From assembly GCF_035938995.1 (NCBI RefSeq), contig NZ_DASZGI010000281.1, positions 1 through 64,000 on the forward strand: DNA of 64,000 nucleotides. Direction: 5' to 3'. Positions within the stretch are counted from its first letter, which is position 1. Each line of letters begins with the position of its first letter. The stretch is from DASZGI01 sp035938995 (GTDB lineage Bacteria > Actinomycetota > Actinomycetes > Streptomycetales > Catenulisporaceae). Under the pieces are notes generated by a model. It searched no databases. It saw only the letters and a program-made list of their open reading frames with translations, and was not told the DNA's origin. A program made the position numbers and the translations under genes. Positions 24,990-32,243 of the stretch are shown here, piece after piece.

Positions 24990-25796
24990 GTGAGCCTGGT
25001 GCATCGCGGGGTGCTGTATCCGGCGCGGCTTCCGACGTTCCACCGCATCCCGGCGCCCGAGCGCGTGGCCTCGCTGGTGCGGTGGTTCTGGATTCCCGAG
25101 TGGCAGATCGCACCGGGCCGCTCCTCCCGGCAACATCTGATCGCATTCCCGGCCTGCAACCTTGTAGTTGAACCGGACACGGTCGGATTGGCCGGTCCCT
25201 CGACCCGTAGCTCCCATCGCGATCTCACCGGCACCGGCTGGGCCGTCGGAGCCCTTCTGCGGCCTGCGGCGGTGCCCTCCTTCGCCGAAGACCCCGCGGC
25301 CATACGCGATCGCTACCAACCGATGGAACTCACCGCGCTGCACGACCGCGTATCCCAGGCGATGAACGGATCATCTGATCAAGCAACGCGCCACCGTCTG
25401 GCCGTCGACGCATTCGCGGACTGGCTGATCGAAACCGTTCCGGCGCCGACGCGGGATGCGCTGCTGGCCAACGCCATGGCCGAACTCATCGACAGCGATC
25501 CGGACGTGCTGCGGGTTGAGGACGCCGCCGCGCTGCTGAACGTGTCCGCCAGGACGCTTCAGCGACTCGCGCGCCGCTATGTCGGACTGCCGCCGTTGAT
25601 GATGATCCGCCGGCGGAGGCTCCAGGAAGCAGCCGAACGCCTTCGCACCGACCCGAGCATGAACCTGGCGGCCGTCGCCGCAGACCTCGGCTACACGGAC
25701 CACGCCCACCTGGCCAACGAGTTCCGCTCGGTCCTCGGGCTGACCCTCAGCACCTATAGACAGCAGGTTTCGCCAGCCGCCCAGTCACTCGAGTGA
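24990..25796 (+). CDS. AraC-family transcriptional regulator
   Basis: The product has about 268 residues from this GTG; an in-frame start 22 codons upstream is possible, and no clear ribosome binding site decides. The N-terminal half has the DUF6597-type fold seen in many AraC proteins (WFWIPEW, FPACNLVVEP, GWAVGALLRPAA). The C-terminal DNA-binding domain has two helix-turn-helix units: VEDAAALLNVSARTLQRLAR and LAAVAADLGYTDHAHLANEF. It is divergent from the VOC gene 72 bp away and probably controls it. Confidence 0.85.
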   Translation: MSLVHRGVLYPARLPTFHRIPAPERVASLVRWFWIPEWQIAPGRSSRQHLIAFPACNLVVEPDTVGLAGPSTRSSHRDLTGTGWAVGALLRPAAVPSFAEDPAAIRDRYQPMELTALHDRVSQAMNGSSDQATRHRLAVDAFADWLIETVPAPTRDALLANAMAELIDSDPDVLRVEDAAALLNVSARTLQRLARRYVGLPPLMMIRRRRLQEAAERLRTDPSMNLAAVAADLGYTDHAHLANEFRSVLGLTLSTYRQQVSPAAQSLE

Positions 25797-25820
25797 ACGG
25801 GCAGCTGCGTCAGCATCGAA

Positions 25821-25961
25821 ATGCCGTCCCTTGCACGGTTCATGGCCCCGCTCTCCCGGTGGTACTTCGTGCCTCGCCTGGTGATCGATGGCAGCGTGCT
25901 GCTCCTCGGCGGCATCGGCTTCGCGCTGGCCCAGCGCCCTCGTCAGTCACCCGCCGCATGA
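25821..25961 (+). CDS. Small putative membrane peptide, 46 residues
   Basis: The ORF begins ATG at 25821 and has one hydrophobic stretch, LVIDGSVLLLGGIGFALAQ (about 20-38), after a basic and aromatic start and before a basic end. Its stop overlaps the start of the next small ORF (ATGA), which supports both being translated. No ribosome binding site was evident. I do not recognise the family; function is unknown. Confidence 0.4.
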   Translation: MPSLARFMAPLSRWYFVPRLVIDGSVLLLGGIGFALAQRPRQSPAA

Positions 25962-26128
25962 CCGGCTCGGTTTCCCCCAGCAGCACCGGCCATCCCGCCA
26001 TCGGGCTCAACGACATCGTCGTCACCCTGACCGGCGCGGGCCGGGCCGCCCTGGCCGAGGAGATAAACCAGCTCAAGCGCCTGATCAGCCAGATCGAACG
26101 CACCGACGCCCTGCCGGAGCCGGAATAG
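25958..26128 (+). CDS. Small hypothetical protein, 56 residues
   Basis: The ORF is coupled to the preceding small ORF by ATGA. A Ser/Pro-rich start is followed by GLNDIVVTLTGAGRAALAEE and an amphipathic helix rich in Ile, Leu, Gln and Glu, ending in an acidic tail. The (V/I)xLTxxGRxxLxxE pattern faintly recalls the start of GreA-type coiled coils, but the length is far too short. Function unknown. It is not obviously linked to the following membrane protein gene. Confidence 0.4.
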   Translation: MTGSVSPSSTGHPAIGLNDIVVTLTGAGRAALAEEINQLKRLISQIERTDALPEPE

Positions 26129-26272
26129 GCCGTCATCGCGCAGTGCGGTGCCCGGCCCGCCGCAAACGGCCATTGGTTTGTCAGGGATCGGTGACGGGTA
26201 ATCACGCGTTGTCGAGGCGCCCCGGAGCATCGAAATCCGCAAGCGGTTCGCGCGACTCCTGTGGGGATTCGA

Positions 26273-26758
26273 ATGCTGCAACCTCGCCGCCTTCGGCCTT
26301 GGTTGTACGAAGGCGTCTACGACAAGGCCGACCGCCAACGACATCTGCGGTCCATTCGGCAGTTGAAAGAACGCGATTCGATGGCCTTCGAGCACGATTA
26401 CCTGTATTCGTGCCTGTCGATCCTGGACACGAAAGCGCAGTCGCTGCTCTCGTTCGACGCGATCGTCCTGGCGGCCTCGTCGATCGCGCTCGGCACTTCG
26501 CCGAATCCGTTCGGCGTCGGCGATGCGCTGATCGTGCTCGCACTCGTGATGAGCGGGATTTCCTCGTCGCTGTGCCTTCTCGTGGTCGCGATATATTGGA
26601 CCGAAACCTCGCAGCTCGAAGACGAGGAAGAAGTCTTCTACCATCTCCTGCACATCCGGAATTCGCGGACGATCGCGTACCGGGTATCGTGGCTGACGGC
26701 GCAGTTCGCCGGGTTCATCCTGGTCCTCGGTGTCATCCTCGCCAAAGTTGGAGCGTGA
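26273..26758 (+). CDS. Small three-helix membrane protein, possibly PycTM-like
   Basis: The product has 161 residues from an ATG preceded by GGGGA; a GTG four codons upstream is possible. After a charged N-terminus come three hydrophobic stretches: LSILDTKAQSLLSFDAIVLA (helix 1), DALIVLALVMSGISSSLCLL (helix 2) and a C-terminal helix ending GVILAKVGA. A charged segment (EDEEEVFYHLLHIRNSR) lies between helices 2 and 3. The DTKAxxLLxFxAIVLA start resembles the PycTM/DUF5706 membrane domain of Pycsar effectors and related proteins, but no nucleotide cyclase is encoded nearby. Its stop overlaps a possible GTG start of the deaminase gene. Confidence 0.6.
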   Translation: MLQPRRLRPWLYEGVYDKADRQRHLRSIRQLKERDSMAFEHDYLYSCLSILDTKAQSLLSFDAIVLAASSIALGTSPNPFGVGDALIVLALVMSGISSSLCLLVVAIYWTETSQLEDEEEVFYHLLHIRNSRTIAYRVSWLTAQFAGFILVLGVILAKVGA

Positions 26759-26766
26759 CGGTAGCG

Positions 26767-27228
26767 ATGAGCGGCGACCCCAGCGCGGAGGAAATCCGCC
26801 TTTTCGAGCTCGCGCTGGCCGAAGCGCGAAGCGGTTTGACAGAAGGCGGTATCCCCATCGGGGCGGCGCTCGCGGCCGGCGGGGACGTCCTCGCGGTCGG
26901 ACGCAACGAGCGGGTCCAGCGCGACGATCCCATCGCACACGGCGAGATGTCCTGCCTGCGCAACGCGGGCCGACAGAAGTCGTACCGGGACATGACGCTC
27001 TTCACGACCCTGTCCCCGTGCCCGATGTGCACCGGCGCGGTGCTGCTGTTCGGAATCCCGCGCCTCATTGTCGGCGAGGCGCGCACGTTCGCCGGGGACC
27101 TATCGGTGTTCCAGCGCAATGGCGTCGAGGTCGTGCTGCTCGACGACAAGCGCTGCGTCAGCCTGATGGAGGAATTCCAGCAGCGTTACCCGGCAGTCTG
27201 GGCGGAGGACATCGGGGTCCCCGCCTGA
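26767..27228 (+). CDS. Cytosine deaminase of the yeast FCY1 type
   Basis: The product has 153 residues. It has the zinc deaminase motifs AHGEMSCLRNAG (HAE-type) and TTLSPCPMCTGAVLLFG (PCxxC). Beyond the motifs it follows yeast cytosine deaminase closely: GIPRLIVGEARTF, then VVLLDDKRC and a WxEDIG end. This points to deamination of free cytosine to uracil in salvage rather than to tRNA or CMP deamination. GTG at 26755 would overlap the upstream membrane protein stop by GTGA and is an alternative start. The neighbouring membrane protein may be co-translated. Confidence 0.85.
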   Translation: MSGDPSAEEIRLFELALAEARSGLTEGGIPIGAALAAGGDVLAVGRNERVQRDDPIAHGEMSCLRNAGRQKSYRDMTLFTTLSPCPMCTGAVLLFGIPRLIVGEARTFAGDLSVFQRNGVEVVLLDDKRCVSLMEEFQQRYPAVWAEDIGVPA

Positions 27229-27419
27229 GCGGCCTGCCCCGGAGCATGAGTCGGATCGCCGAAACCGCCCGAACGCCGTGATGTCAGCGGTTGGTGTCGG
27301 CGGTGATGTGCTCGAAGAGGCCCGCCTGGATACGGGTGCGTACGCCTGTCGTCTCGGCGAACGTGTCCCACATGCGGGCGGCTCGCGAGCGCACCAGATC
27401 GCGGACCTATGGTGGTGTC

Positions 27420-28214
27420 GTGGTCGATGACACCTGGGCTGGTTTGGCTGACCAATTCGCCGACGGGGCCTATGCCTCCGTGAAGGGGCGCGTGCGCACC
27501 TATGTGATCCACCAGCAGTTGCTGGAGCACCTGCCGCCGCCTCCCGCAGCCGTGCTCGACGTCGGCGGTGGCGCGGGCCATCAATCCTTTCCGCTGGCCC
27601 AAGCCGGCTACGACGTGACGTTGCTCGACCCGTCGCCGGGCATGCTGGACAAGGCCCGGCAGCGACTCCAGCGGCTGCCTGCCGAGACGCAGCGACGCGT
27701 GACGTTCGTGCACGCCGACGGCGCGAACGCCGACGAGGCGGTGCAGGGTCGACGCTTCGACGCCGTGCTGTGCCATGGCGTGCTCGGATACCTCGAGCAG
27801 CCGGAGCCGGTCATCGACCAGCTGTGCCGGTGCGCCGCTGACGGCGGCATCGTCTCGATCATGGCGGGCAACGCCAACGCCGCGGCAGTGCGCCCGGCCC
27901 TGGAACGACGCTGGGACGACGCCCTGGCGTCGTTCGATGCCAGGAGCGAGATCGGCGTGCTGGGACTGCCGACTCGCGCCGACACGGTGGAGGAACTCAG
28001 CGAACTGGTGAGCAGCCGCGGCGTGGAGCCGCTGCGCTGGTACGGGGTCTGGCTGTTCGTCGACTGGCTCGACTTCAGCGGCGCCGAGCTGGACCCGGGC
28101 GATTCACAGCAGGTGGCGGCCGCGGCCGCGGTCGAACTCGAAGCCAGCCGGCGAGACCCCTACCGCCAGCTGAGCCGCATCTTCCACCTCGTCGGACGCA
28201 AAGGCCCGAGCTGA
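27420..28214 (+). CDS. Class I SAM-dependent methyltransferase
   Basis: The product has about 264 residues from GTG at 27420; residues upstream in frame look non-coding. It carries the SAM-binding loop VLDVGGGAGHQSF, the acidic tip LLDPSPGM, HADGANADEA and the post-motif LCHGVLGYLEQPEP. Overall it resembles CmoM-like and ubiE-like small-molecule or tRNA methyltransferases. Nothing in the context fixes a substrate. The C-terminal half includes a WYGVWLFVDWLDF stretch. Confidence 0.82.
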   Translation: MVDDTWAGLADQFADGAYASVKGRVRTYVIHQQLLEHLPPPPAAVLDVGGGAGHQSFPLAQAGYDVTLLDPSPGMLDKARQRLQRLPAETQRRVTFVHADGANADEAVQGRRFDAVLCHGVLGYLEQPEPVIDQLCRCAADGGIVSIMAGNANAAAVRPALERRWDDALASFDARSEIGVLGLPTRADTVEELSELVSSRGVEPLRWYGVWLFVDWLDFSGAELDPGDSQQVAAAAAVELEASRRDPYRQLSRIFHLVGRKGPS

Positions 28215-28321
28215 CCCGGCATCAGCAGCGTGCTGCAGTCAGCCCGCGCGTGCCCGCCGCGCCGAAATCGGGTCGAGATGACGTCGGCGCGATCCGCGAC
28301 GAGAGGCGCGCGCTGCCGTGC

Positions 28322-28837
28322 CTACTGCGCCAGCGTCTTGCCGGTCTCCAGAAGGCTCTTCAGGTCGCTGAGGATCCACGGCCAGCCGCCGCCGGCGCCC
28401 TGGGTCTCGCCCTCGCCCGCGACGAGCGCCGCCAGCTGCGGTGCGCCGGCGAGTTCGTGCACGACGGTCAGCCGGGTCGCCGCGCCGACGGGCTCAAGCT
28501 CGTAGGTCAGCCGGGTGAAGCCTTCGGTGGCTACCGCGGGGTCCATCAGCAGTCGCCAGGTCATCACGAGCCGCCGGGGCTGGTCGACTTCGACGATCTC
28601 GCCGTCGATGATGACGTCGGGCACGGGCCAGGGTGCGTCGACGGCGGCCTCGACCATCGCCTCGCTCGGCCGCGTCTGGTACGGGGCCCCGGCGCGCAGG
28701 TCGAAGTCGGTGCGGCCGCCATAGCCGAACCGGTCCGTCCACTCGGGCTTGGTGATCGCGTCCCACACCTGCTCGGGCGTGGCCTTGATGTACACGCGGT
28801 AGACCTGGGTGGTGTCCGCGTGGCGCGTCTCGCTCAT
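28322..28837 (-). CDS. SRPBCC/AHSA1-domain protein paired with ArsR regulator
   Basis: The product has 171 residues. It has the AHSA1-like START fold: VYRVYIKATPEQVWDAITKP at the start, the FDLRAGAPY turn and LTVVHELAG near the end. Such proteins bind hydrophobic ligands. The start overlaps the upstream ArsR stop by ATGA, the classic actinomycete ArsR-SRPBCC operon. It may be a ligand-binding partner of the regulator. The function in the cell is not known. Confidence 0.87.
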   Translation of the reverse strand: MSETRHADTTQVYRVYIKATPEQVWDAITKPEWTDRFGYGGRTDFDLRAGAPYQTRPSEAMVEAAVDAPWPVPDVIIDGEIVEVDQPRRLVMTWRLLMDPAVATEGFTRLTYELEPVGAATRLTVVHELAGAPQLAALVAGEGETQGAGGGWPWILSDLKSLLETGKTLAQ

Positions 28838-29154
28838 GATTCCCGCTCCAATTCCGTCTTGAGATCGACGAGCGCCGTGGCCTGGCGCTCGGTGTACTTG
28901 TCGATCCACCGGTCGTGAATCATCCGAATCGGCACGGGGTTGAGATAGTGCAGTTTCTCCCGGCCGGACCGGCGGCTGACCACCAGGCCGGCGTCCTCGA
29001 GCACGCGCAGGTGCTTCATCACTCCGAAGCGCGTCATCTCCAGGTCCGACTCGAGTTCGGTCAGCGTGAGCCCGTCCCGCGTGAAGAGCTTGTCCAGCAA
29101 CAGGCGGCGGGTCGGGTCGGCCAGCGCCTTGAACACGAGGTCGTCGTCGGCCAT
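28834..29154 (-). CDS. ArsR-family helix-turn-helix regulator
   Basis: The product has 106 residues. The winged helix reads VFKALADPTRRLLLDKLF, then TLTELESDLEMTRFGVMKHL for the recognition region and LVVSRRSGREKLHYLNPVPI for the wing. There is no cysteine pair for metal sensing. It is the first gene of a two-gene operon with an SRPBCC protein. A palindrome 14 bp upstream is a likely autoregulatory operator. Confidence 0.9.
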   Translation of the reverse strand: MADDDLVFKALADPTRRLLLDKLFTRDGLTLTELESDLEMTRFGVMKHLRVLEDAGLVVSRRSGREKLHYLNPVPIRMIHDRWIDKYTERQATALVDLKTELERES

Positions 29155-29160
29155 GCCACA

Positions 29161-29183
29161 AGAATAGGTGACAAAATGGTCAC
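29161..29183 (-). promoter_or_regulatory. ArsR operator and -10 element
   Basis: GTGACAAAATGGTCAC (29168-29183) has perfect 5-bp arms spaced by 6 bp. On the minus strand TATTCT (29166-29161) could be the -10, so close to the ATG that the mRNA may be leaderless. Repressor bound at the palindrome would cover the promoter. Confidence 0.55.
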
Positions 29184-29223
29184 GTGTCCAGTGCGGCGCG
29201 CGAACTCAGCGCCGACGGCCGCC

Positions 29224-29934
29224 CTAGTGCAGGTTCGCGGCCAGCAGCTTGGCAAGCGCGATCTCACGCTCGAGCTTGAGGTCTCCCGGGCCGACTTCGA
29301 TGTAGAGGTCGCCCTTGAGCGCGACGACGACCGTGTCGCCGCCCGTCTGCGTCATGGTGAGGGCCGAGTCGCCGATGCCGGGGGTGGCGGCGGCTGCCCA
29401 CTTGCAGTCGCCGATGCAGCCGCGCTCCGAGCGGGGCATCGACTGGGTCTTGGTGTCCGCGAAGTCCTGCGCCGCGGTCTCGTTCGTCCAGGTGGTCGGA
29501 TCGGTGCCGATCACCACGGACACGTCGAGCTGGCCGCCGCCGCCCGGGGTCGTGAACTGATACCGGCAGCCCTCGTAGCCGCGGAAGCCGAGCGCGGACT
29601 GGGTGTCCAGCACCGCGCTGCTCACCGGGAAGCCGACTGCGGTGCCGAGTTGGTCGAGGCTCACCTCGGACGGCCCCGGCGAGCCGTAATCGCCTTGGGC
29701 CGTCAGGGAGGCGCAAGCGACCGGAAACGCTGCGGCGCCAGAGCTCTGAGGCGCCGCGGGCGTCGAAGCGGACTCACTCGGCGCGGTACCACCCGGCGCG
29801 GGCGGGCTCGCCGAGAGCGAGACATGAGTGTCGGCGATCGGCGTCCCGCTACCGGTCGCGCAACCCGCTGCCAAGACGCTGACGCACGCGCCGAGTACCG
29901 CCGACCACGTGACGAACCGGACTGTCGCTGCCAC
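29224..29934 (-). CDS. DUF3558-like lipoprotein
   Basis: The product has about 236 residues from a GTG that follows GGGAGG at 4 bp; an ATG 12 codons upstream is less likely. The signal ends in the lipobox LAAGC. A Ser/Pro/Ala-rich linker of about 45 residues follows. The globular part has paired cysteines (FPVACASL, GYEGCRYQF, GCIGDCKW) and a DUF3558-like pattern. It is presumably surface-anchored. Function unknown. Confidence 0.75.
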   Translation of the reverse strand: MAATVRFVTWSAVLGACVSVLAAGCATGSGTPIADTHVSLSASPPAPGGTAPSESASTPAAPQSSGAAAFPVACASLTAQGDYGSPGPSEVSLDQLGTAVGFPVSSAVLDTQSALGFRGYEGCRYQFTTPGGGGQLDVSVVIGTDPTTWTNETAAQDFADTKTQSMPRSERGCIGDCKWAAAATPGIGDSALTMTQTGGDTVVVALKGDLYIEVGPGDLKLEREIALAKLLAANLH

Positions 29935-30067
29935 AGCGCCTCCCACCCTCAACAACGCTTCGTCGTCCACGGCACACTACGAGGCGCAGACGCCGGACCC
30001 CCCGGATGAGCGGCATCAATGTCCGAAGAGGCAGCGCACCAGACACGAGCGGGCAGCGGTGTGGACC

Positions 30068-30190
30068 CTACTGCGCGTCGCGTCGCGCTAAGGCCTCCAT
30101 GACGACCAGTTCTTCCCGCTCATGCCAGGCCAGCCGCCGAAGCAGCTTGGTGCTCGTCCATACCTGGCCGCCCTCGCGCCGCTGCCGCGT
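30068..30190 (-). pseudogene. DinB-like C-terminal remnant
   Basis: The minus-strand frame ending in TAG at 30068-30070 reads GGQVWTSTKLLRRLAWHERE followed by ELVVMEALARRDAQ. This resembles the last helix of DinB-fold proteins (W-T-x-x-K-x-L-R-R-L-x-W-H-E). No start or upstream part exists: the frame runs into the hairpin at the end of the LacI gene. It looks like a gene cut by the insertion or rearrangement that placed the LacI island here. The rest of 29935-30067 holds no recognised gene. Confidence 0.45.
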
Positions 30191-30191
30191 T

Positions 30192-30244
30192 CCCGCGCCC
30201 ACGCCCCCTGCCCGCGGGCGTGCGCAGGGGGGCGTGGGCGCGGG
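30192..30244 (-). terminator. Long hairpin at the end of the second lacI-family gene
   Basis: CCCGCGCCCACGCCCCCTGC (30192-30211) pairs with 30224-30244 apart from one extra G. It abuts the stop codon at 30245-30247. Confidence 0.75.
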
Positions 30245-31300
30245 TTACGGCTCGGCGCGATTGGCGGTGGGGTTTGTGCTCTCGCGCATGATCACCCTTC
30301 CGCTCACGCGGGTGACCGACTGCTCGCCGGTGTCCGACGCCAGCGCCATCTCGATCGCCCGGCGTCCCATCTCCTGGAGGGGGAGCGCGACCGTGGTGAG
30401 GCCGGGTTCGTGGTCGCGCAGGGTCGGGATGTCGTCGAACCCTGCGACCTGGACGTCTCGGGGCGTGCGCAGACCGGCCTCCCGCAGGGCGGCGATCGCG
30501 CCCAGCGCCATCACGTCGTTGACCGCGAAGATGCAGGCGCCCCAGCGGCGTTGCGGGTTCAGCGACGCCACGACCTGCTGCGCCGCCTCATAACCGCCGT
30601 CACGGGTGAATTCGCCCGGCACGACTGCCAGGGGCTTGATTCCCTCGCGGCGCAGCTCGCGCAGGAAACCGGCGGTACGGTCGACCGCGGTGGCCAGTTT
30701 GGGCGGGCCGGCCAGCACGACGAACTGCCGGGGCGCGTCGGCCTCGGCGGTCAGGGCTTTGGCGAGCGCGGCGGCCCCCGCACGGTTGTCCGGCGCGATG
30801 GTGTGCGTGCCGGGCAGCGGCTGGCCGATGACCGCGACTCTGCCGCCCAGCCCTCGATAGCGGTCCAGCAAGCCGGTCAGCCGCTCCTGGTCGCGCAGGC
30901 CGTCGTCGGTGTTCAGCCGCGATCCCACGAGCACGATCGCGTCGGTGCGGTGGCCGATGAACGCGTTCACCGCGCGGATCTCCTGCTCGGTGCTGCGCAG
31001 CGTGGTGGCGAGCAGCACTTGGCGGTCGCGCTGGTACGCCTCTGCCTGCACTCCCGCCGCGATGGAGGAGAAGTAGGGGTCTGCGATGTCGTGGACGACC
31101 AGGCCGACGAGGCCGGTCTGGGACCGCGCGAGGGCCTGCGCTTGGGCGTTCGAGATGTAGCCGAGTTCGTCCGCCGCCCGGCGCACCGCCTCGACGACCG
31201 CGGGGGAGGGCCGGCGAGCGGAACCGTTGAGCACGCGGGAGGCCGTCGGCTGGGACACGCCCGCACGCAAGGCCACGTCGGTGAGCGTCACCCCTCGCAC
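30245..31300 (-). CDS. LacI-family regulator of the second sugar island
   Basis: The product has 351 residues and starts at GTG. The helix-turn-helix is VTLTDVALRAGVSQPTASRV followed by LNGSARRPS and hinge ELGYISNAQAQALARS. The sensor domain has LVGLVVHDIADPYFSSIAAG and VAGFDDIPTLRDHEPGLTTV. It is the last gene of a minus-strand block with three catabolic enzymes, 23 bp after the isomerase-like gene. It probably represses this block from the palindrome at 34619-34632. Confidence 0.9.
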   Translation of the reverse strand: MRGVTLTDVALRAGVSQPTASRVLNGSARRPSPAVVEAVRRAADELGYISNAQAQALARSQTGLVGLVVHDIADPYFSSIAAGVQAEAYQRDRQVLLATTLRSTEQEIRAVNAFIGHRTDAIVLVGSRLNTDDGLRDQERLTGLLDRYRGLGGRVAVIGQPLPGTHTIAPDNRAGAAALAKALTAEADAPRQFVVLAGPPKLATAVDRTAGFLRELRREGIKPLAVVPGEFTRDGGYEAAQQVVASLNPQRRWGACIFAVNDVMALGAIAALREAGLRTPRDVQVAGFDDIPTLRDHEPGLTTVALPLQEMGRRAIEMALASDTGEQSVTRVSGRVIMRESTNPTANRAEP

Positions 31301-31322
31301 TGAGCCCGCCTTCCCGCGCTGG

Positions 31323-32243
31323 TCATTGGGGAATCAATGTATCGCTGTCGGCGGAGGGGGCGGGGTTCTCGTGATTGGTGGTCGGCAGGAGGCTGGGCGC
31401 GACGAGGTCGAGGTAGCGGTCGACCAGGGTGGCGATCACCTCGTGACCGTCGGCCGCCCAGATGTCCTCGTTGAAGATCTCCACCTCCACGTCGCCGGTG
31501 TATCCGGCCTCGGAGACCCATCGGCCGATGGTGTCGAAGTCGATGTAGCCATCGCCCATCATGCCCCTCGACAGAAGGGCGTCGGGCGCGATCGGGAGAT
31601 TCCAGTCAGACACCTGATAGCAGGCCAGCCGGCCCCCCGCGCCGGCCCGGGCGATCTCCGTTTCGAGCCCGGGATCCCACCACACGTGGAAGGTGTCGAC
31701 GACGACACCGACGACCTGCGGCTCGTGCGGCGCGGCGAGGTCGAGCGCCTGCCGCAGCGTGGAGATCACCGCGCGGTCGGCGCAGTACATGGGATGCAAG
31801 GGTTCGAGTACGAGGCGAACCCGGCGTTCGGCGGCGTAGGGGGCGAGGTCGGCGACGAGCTCGGCGACGCGCTGACGCGCGCCGACGATGTCACGGCTGC
31901 CCTGCGGCAACCCGCCGACGACCATGATGAGTTCCGAGGTGCCGAGCGCGGCGGCCTCGTCGATGGCTGCTCTGTTGTCGTCCAGAGCGGCGCGACGTCC
32001 CTCGGGGTCCCGTGCGGTAAGGAAGCCGCCTCGGCAGAGGGACGAGACGCGCAGCCCTGCGTCCCTGACGACGCGCACGGCGGTCGAGAGTCCGGCTTCT
32101 GCTACGCGGTCTCGCCAGAGGCCGACTGCTGGCAGGCCGGCGCGTGCGGCTCCGTCAACCGCCTCCTTCAACGTCCAGCGCTTGGTGGTGGCGGTGTTGA
32201 GGGAGAGCCTGGATAGGGGAGAGGCGGAGGTGGTGGTGGTCAT
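31323..32243 (-). CDS. Sugar phosphate isomerase/epimerase-like TIM barrel (AP endonuclease 2 family)
   Basis: The product has 306 residues. It has the xylose-isomerase-like barrel pattern: RLSLNTATTKRW at the start, IDEAAALGTSELIMVVGGLP, LVLEPLHPMYC (Glu ligand), VGVVVDTFHVWWDPGL (Asp/His ligands), YQVSDWNLP and VEVEIFNEDIW (second Glu). These are the divalent-metal ligands of the family, which includes sugar epimerases and inosose dehydratases. Its ATG overlaps the DUF993 stop by ATGA. It probably acts in the same pathway on a keto-sugar or an inosose-like intermediate. Confidence 0.87.
   Translation of the reverse strand: MTTTTSASPLSRLSLNTATTKRWTLKEAVDGAARAGLPAVGLWRDRVAEAGLSTAVRVVRDAGLRVSSLCRGGFLTARDPEGRRAALDDNRAAIDEAAALGTSELIMVVGGLPQGSRDIVGARQRVAELVADLAPYAAERRVRLVLEPLHPMYCADRAVISTLRQALDLAAPHEPQVVGVVVDTFHVWWDPGLETEIARAGAGGRLACYQVSDWNLPIAPDALLSRGMMGDGYIDFDTIGRWVSEAGYTGDVEVEIFNEDIWAADGHEVIATLVDRYLDLVAPSLLPTTNHENPAPSADSDTLIPQ

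Noticed and set aside
25888..26766. A long frame continuous with the cytosine deaminase giving 446 residues
   Set aside because: The first 293 residues are Arg/Pro-rich, overlap the membrane protein gene in another frame and have no family match; the deaminase starts at 26767 or 26755.
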